From NCBI GenBank assembly GCA_900769735.1, contig CAAGHY010000045.1, forward strand, positions 1 through 8,002: 8,002 bases of DNA, given 5' to 3'. The notes beneath the pieces were generated by a model. It was given only the letters and a program-made list of their open reading frames with translations, was not told the DNA's origin and did no database searches. This document shows positions 6,863 through 8,002 of the stretch, in pieces. The DNA comes from Rikenellaceae bacterium. GTDB taxonomy: Bacteria > Bacteroidota > Bacteroidia > Bacteroidales > UBA932. The translations under genes and the position numbers were made by a program. Each line of letters starts with the position of its first letter. Position 1 is the stretch's first letter.

Positions 6863-7519
6863 CTATTCCTCCATAAGCTCCATAACTCCTTGTAACAGAT
6901 AATCTTTCTCCACCCTTTTGCCCCTGGTGCCGTTCAGATAGCCCTTAATGCGCTCTTTCTCCTCTTTGTAAAATTTTGCCAGCCCTTTCGCATCCTTTAC
7001 GGTGTAAACCTTACCATCCTTTACCAGATAATATTTGTATTTTGTGGTAAATACCTTTACTGTAAGATTGTTGATTGACTCTGTTTTATCGGAAGTTTTC
7101 TTATAAAATTTCTTTACCAGCATATCATTTCCCCTGTGCAGCACCTGATAGAACCCCTGCGGCAACCCTTTAATTGCCCGTTCCCCATACAAGGAGGTAT
7201 AATTTCTCTTCCCGATGGTAAAATTCCCAACCAGAGCCCTCCTGGGTGCCATCTTTTCACCGGTAGTACCAATTGCCACCTGCAGCTCATCCCTATGGGC
7301 ATTCAGATTCATCATCAGCCCTGTGTACACCTTGCCGTTAAACTCAAGAGTCCCTTCCTGGAACTCGTCTGAATATGCATACACTGTTCCCTCTATAGGA
7401 TAAGTGTATTTTTCTGCAAGTTCTCCCCTAAAAACAGGAATATTGAAATCCTGGGCACAGGTTATACCCGCAAGCCCCAAAAACAATAAAAGCAGTATGA
7501 CAAATCTGGTAGTCTTCAT
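6863..7519 (-). CDS. Secreted 218-residue protein of unknown function
   Basis: Residues 1-22 form a type I signal peptide (hydrophobic core VILLLLFLGLAG, then TCA, cleavage likely before Q23). The Cys at 21 is not in a lipobox, so a lipoprotein is unlikely. The mature part is basic and alternates short strands: GTVYAYSDEFQEGTLEFNGK (44-63), then GLMMNLNAHRDELQV (67-81), and GFYQVLHRGNDMLVKKFYKK (122-141). The end (about 161-218), with YYLVKDGKVYTVKDAKGL followed by a Lys/Glu-rich helix, resembles a widespread group of Bacteroidota periplasmic proteins that I recognise only by pattern; I know of no assigned function. It lies three bases after the DUF4249-B stop (TAG-GAT-ATG) and three bases before the receptor, so it is surely cotranscribed with both. 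A periplasmic or envelope accessory role for the receptor is inference from position. Confidence 0.85.
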   Translation of the reverse strand: MKTTRFVILLLLFLGLAGITCAQDFNIPVFRGELAEKYTYPIEGTVYAYSDEFQEGTLEFNGKVYTGLMMNLNAHRDELQVAIGTTGEKMAPRRALVGNFTIGKRNYTSLYGERAIKGLPQGFYQVLHRGNDMLVKKFYKKTSDKTESINNLTVKVFTTKYKYYLVKDGKVYTVKDAKGLAKFYKEEKERIKGYLNGTRGKRVEKDYLLQGVMELMEE

Positions 7520-7522
7520 ATC

Positions 7523-8002
7523 CTAATTCAATTTAGATTCATTCTCTTTATCCGGCCAGAAACCTGGTTTGGAACTGTTGGAATAGCTGCGGCAATCCAC
7601 ACACTTGAGTTGGCTCCAGAACATGCCCTCATCTTCTACTCTGAACACTGGTCTGTATCCCAAACTGTAGTAATGGTACAACAGGATATCTCCATCCAGT
7701 ATGATGTAGTCACAATCAGTCTTGAATAGTTGTTCTGATTTCCAATCTATAAATTGCCTTACAGTATGGGTTGTTGATACACTTGTGTATCCAAGCACTA
7801 TCTCATCAGCATTTGTCAGGGATCTTATATTGCCTCTGTATTCAGAAGGTTGTGCAGAAAACAGGCCACCTGTTTCTCCCATATTCTTCTTTAAGGTCTC
7901 CCAATACTGGTACGCCTCCTTATCCAAAGCTTTCTGGGTTACTGTTATAGCATACAGCCCATTTACCCTTGTATCTGTATTTGATATCTGCTTGAGGACA
8001 TA
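7523..8002 (-). CDS. DUF4249-family protein, C-terminal part (paralogue B; 5' end outside window)
   Basis: The frame is open from the right edge to a TAG at 7523, giving the last 159 residues of a protein expected to be about 400 long and to start with a lipoprotein signal, which cannot be seen. It shares with paralogue A the segments NTD.R..G.Y, ALDKEAY.YWE, TGGLF..QPSE, VLGY, FIDWKS, LFKT.C and C.DCR.YSNS.KP.FWP; by hand alignment about 55 of 90 ungapped residues are identical. B lacks about nine residues that A carries before the conserved GYRP, and it ends in a charged tail DKENESKLN that A does not have. The TTG at 7927 is internal and not a start, because homology to A continues upstream of it. 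The gene sits at the head of the visible operon, three bases before the secreted 218-residue protein. A second receptor gene may lie upstream, outside the window. Confidence 0.88.
   Translation of the reverse strand, partial: YVLKQISNTDTRVNGLYAITVTQKALDKEAYQYWETLKKNMGETGGLFSAQPSEYRGNIRSLTNADEIVLGYTSVSTTHTVRQFIDWKSEQLFKTDCDYIILDGDILLYHYYSLGYRPVFRVEDEGMFWSQLKCVDCRSYSNSSKPGFWPDKENESKLN

Larger units (their letters stand above)
1305..8002 (-). other. Five-gene cell-surface operon (promoter beyond right edge)
   Basis: Five same-strand genes follow one another with gaps of 3, 3, 12 and 20 bases: DUF4249-B, secreted 218-residue protein, TonB receptor, DUF4249-A, MG2/plug-like protein. No promoter box or terminator is seen inside, and a strong hairpin follows the last gene. 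All four products whose N-termini are visible carry export signals. The whole unit therefore looks like one envelope-located uptake or binding system. How far it extends past the right edge is unknown. Confidence 0.8.

Noticed and set aside
7523..7927. A complete 134-residue gene starting at TTG 7927
   Set aside because: The same frame stays open to the window edge and matches DUF4249-A upstream of the TTG (NTD.R..G.Y), so this is the 3' part of a longer gene.
1..8002. tRNA, rRNA, CRISPR array, insertion sequence or attachment site
   Set aside because: No cloverleaf-like segment, spaced direct repeats, transposase frame or terminal inverted repeats were seen on either strand; nearly all bases are taken up by the described genes.

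Overview
The window looks like chromosomal DNA of a member of the Bacteroidota (probably Bacteroidales). The evidence is a TonB-dependent receptor of the class that travels with DUF4249 lipoproteins, an MG2/plug-like secreted protein, signal peptides that cleave before Gln, almost no Shine-Dalgarno sequences, and a TAnnTTTG-type -7 promoter box in front of mutS. No genus can be named from the sequence alone. Every gene I can support lies on the minus strand, so the window is best read from its right end to its left end.

Right to left: (1) 8002-7523, the C-terminal 159 residues of a DUF4249-type protein (called B), whose start is outside the window; (2) 7519-6863, a 218-residue secreted protein of unknown function; (3) 6859-4196, an 887-residue TonB-dependent outer-membrane receptor with STN-like, carboxypeptidase-regulatory-like, plug and barrel regions; (4) 4183-2981, a complete 400-residue DUF4249 lipoprotein (called A), a clear paralogue of B; (5) 2960-1305, a 551-residue secreted protein with an N-terminal MG2-like domain, a TonB-plug-like segment and a C-terminal beta-sandwich, but no barrel. 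The gaps between these genes are 3, 3, 12 and 20 bases, so they very probably form one operon. Its promoter is not seen and must lie beyond the right edge.

Between the operon and the next gene is a 170-base intergenic stretch (1135-1304). It holds two hairpins and a mutS promoter candidate. From 1134 to the left edge runs the first 378 residues of mutS, a housekeeping mismatch-repair gene that is probably unrelated to the operon.

The operon encodes a cell-envelope assembly: an energised outer-membrane channel, two related predicted surface lipoproteins, and two exported accessory proteins. By analogy with other TonB receptor/lipoprotein pairs it probably captures and imports an unknown ligand. 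It is not a classical SusC/SusD pair. Nothing in the window reveals the substrate. The most unusual points are the two DUF4249 paralogues around a single receptor, the short barrel-less MG2/plug protein, and the very strong C-over-G bias of the plus strand within the last two operon genes.
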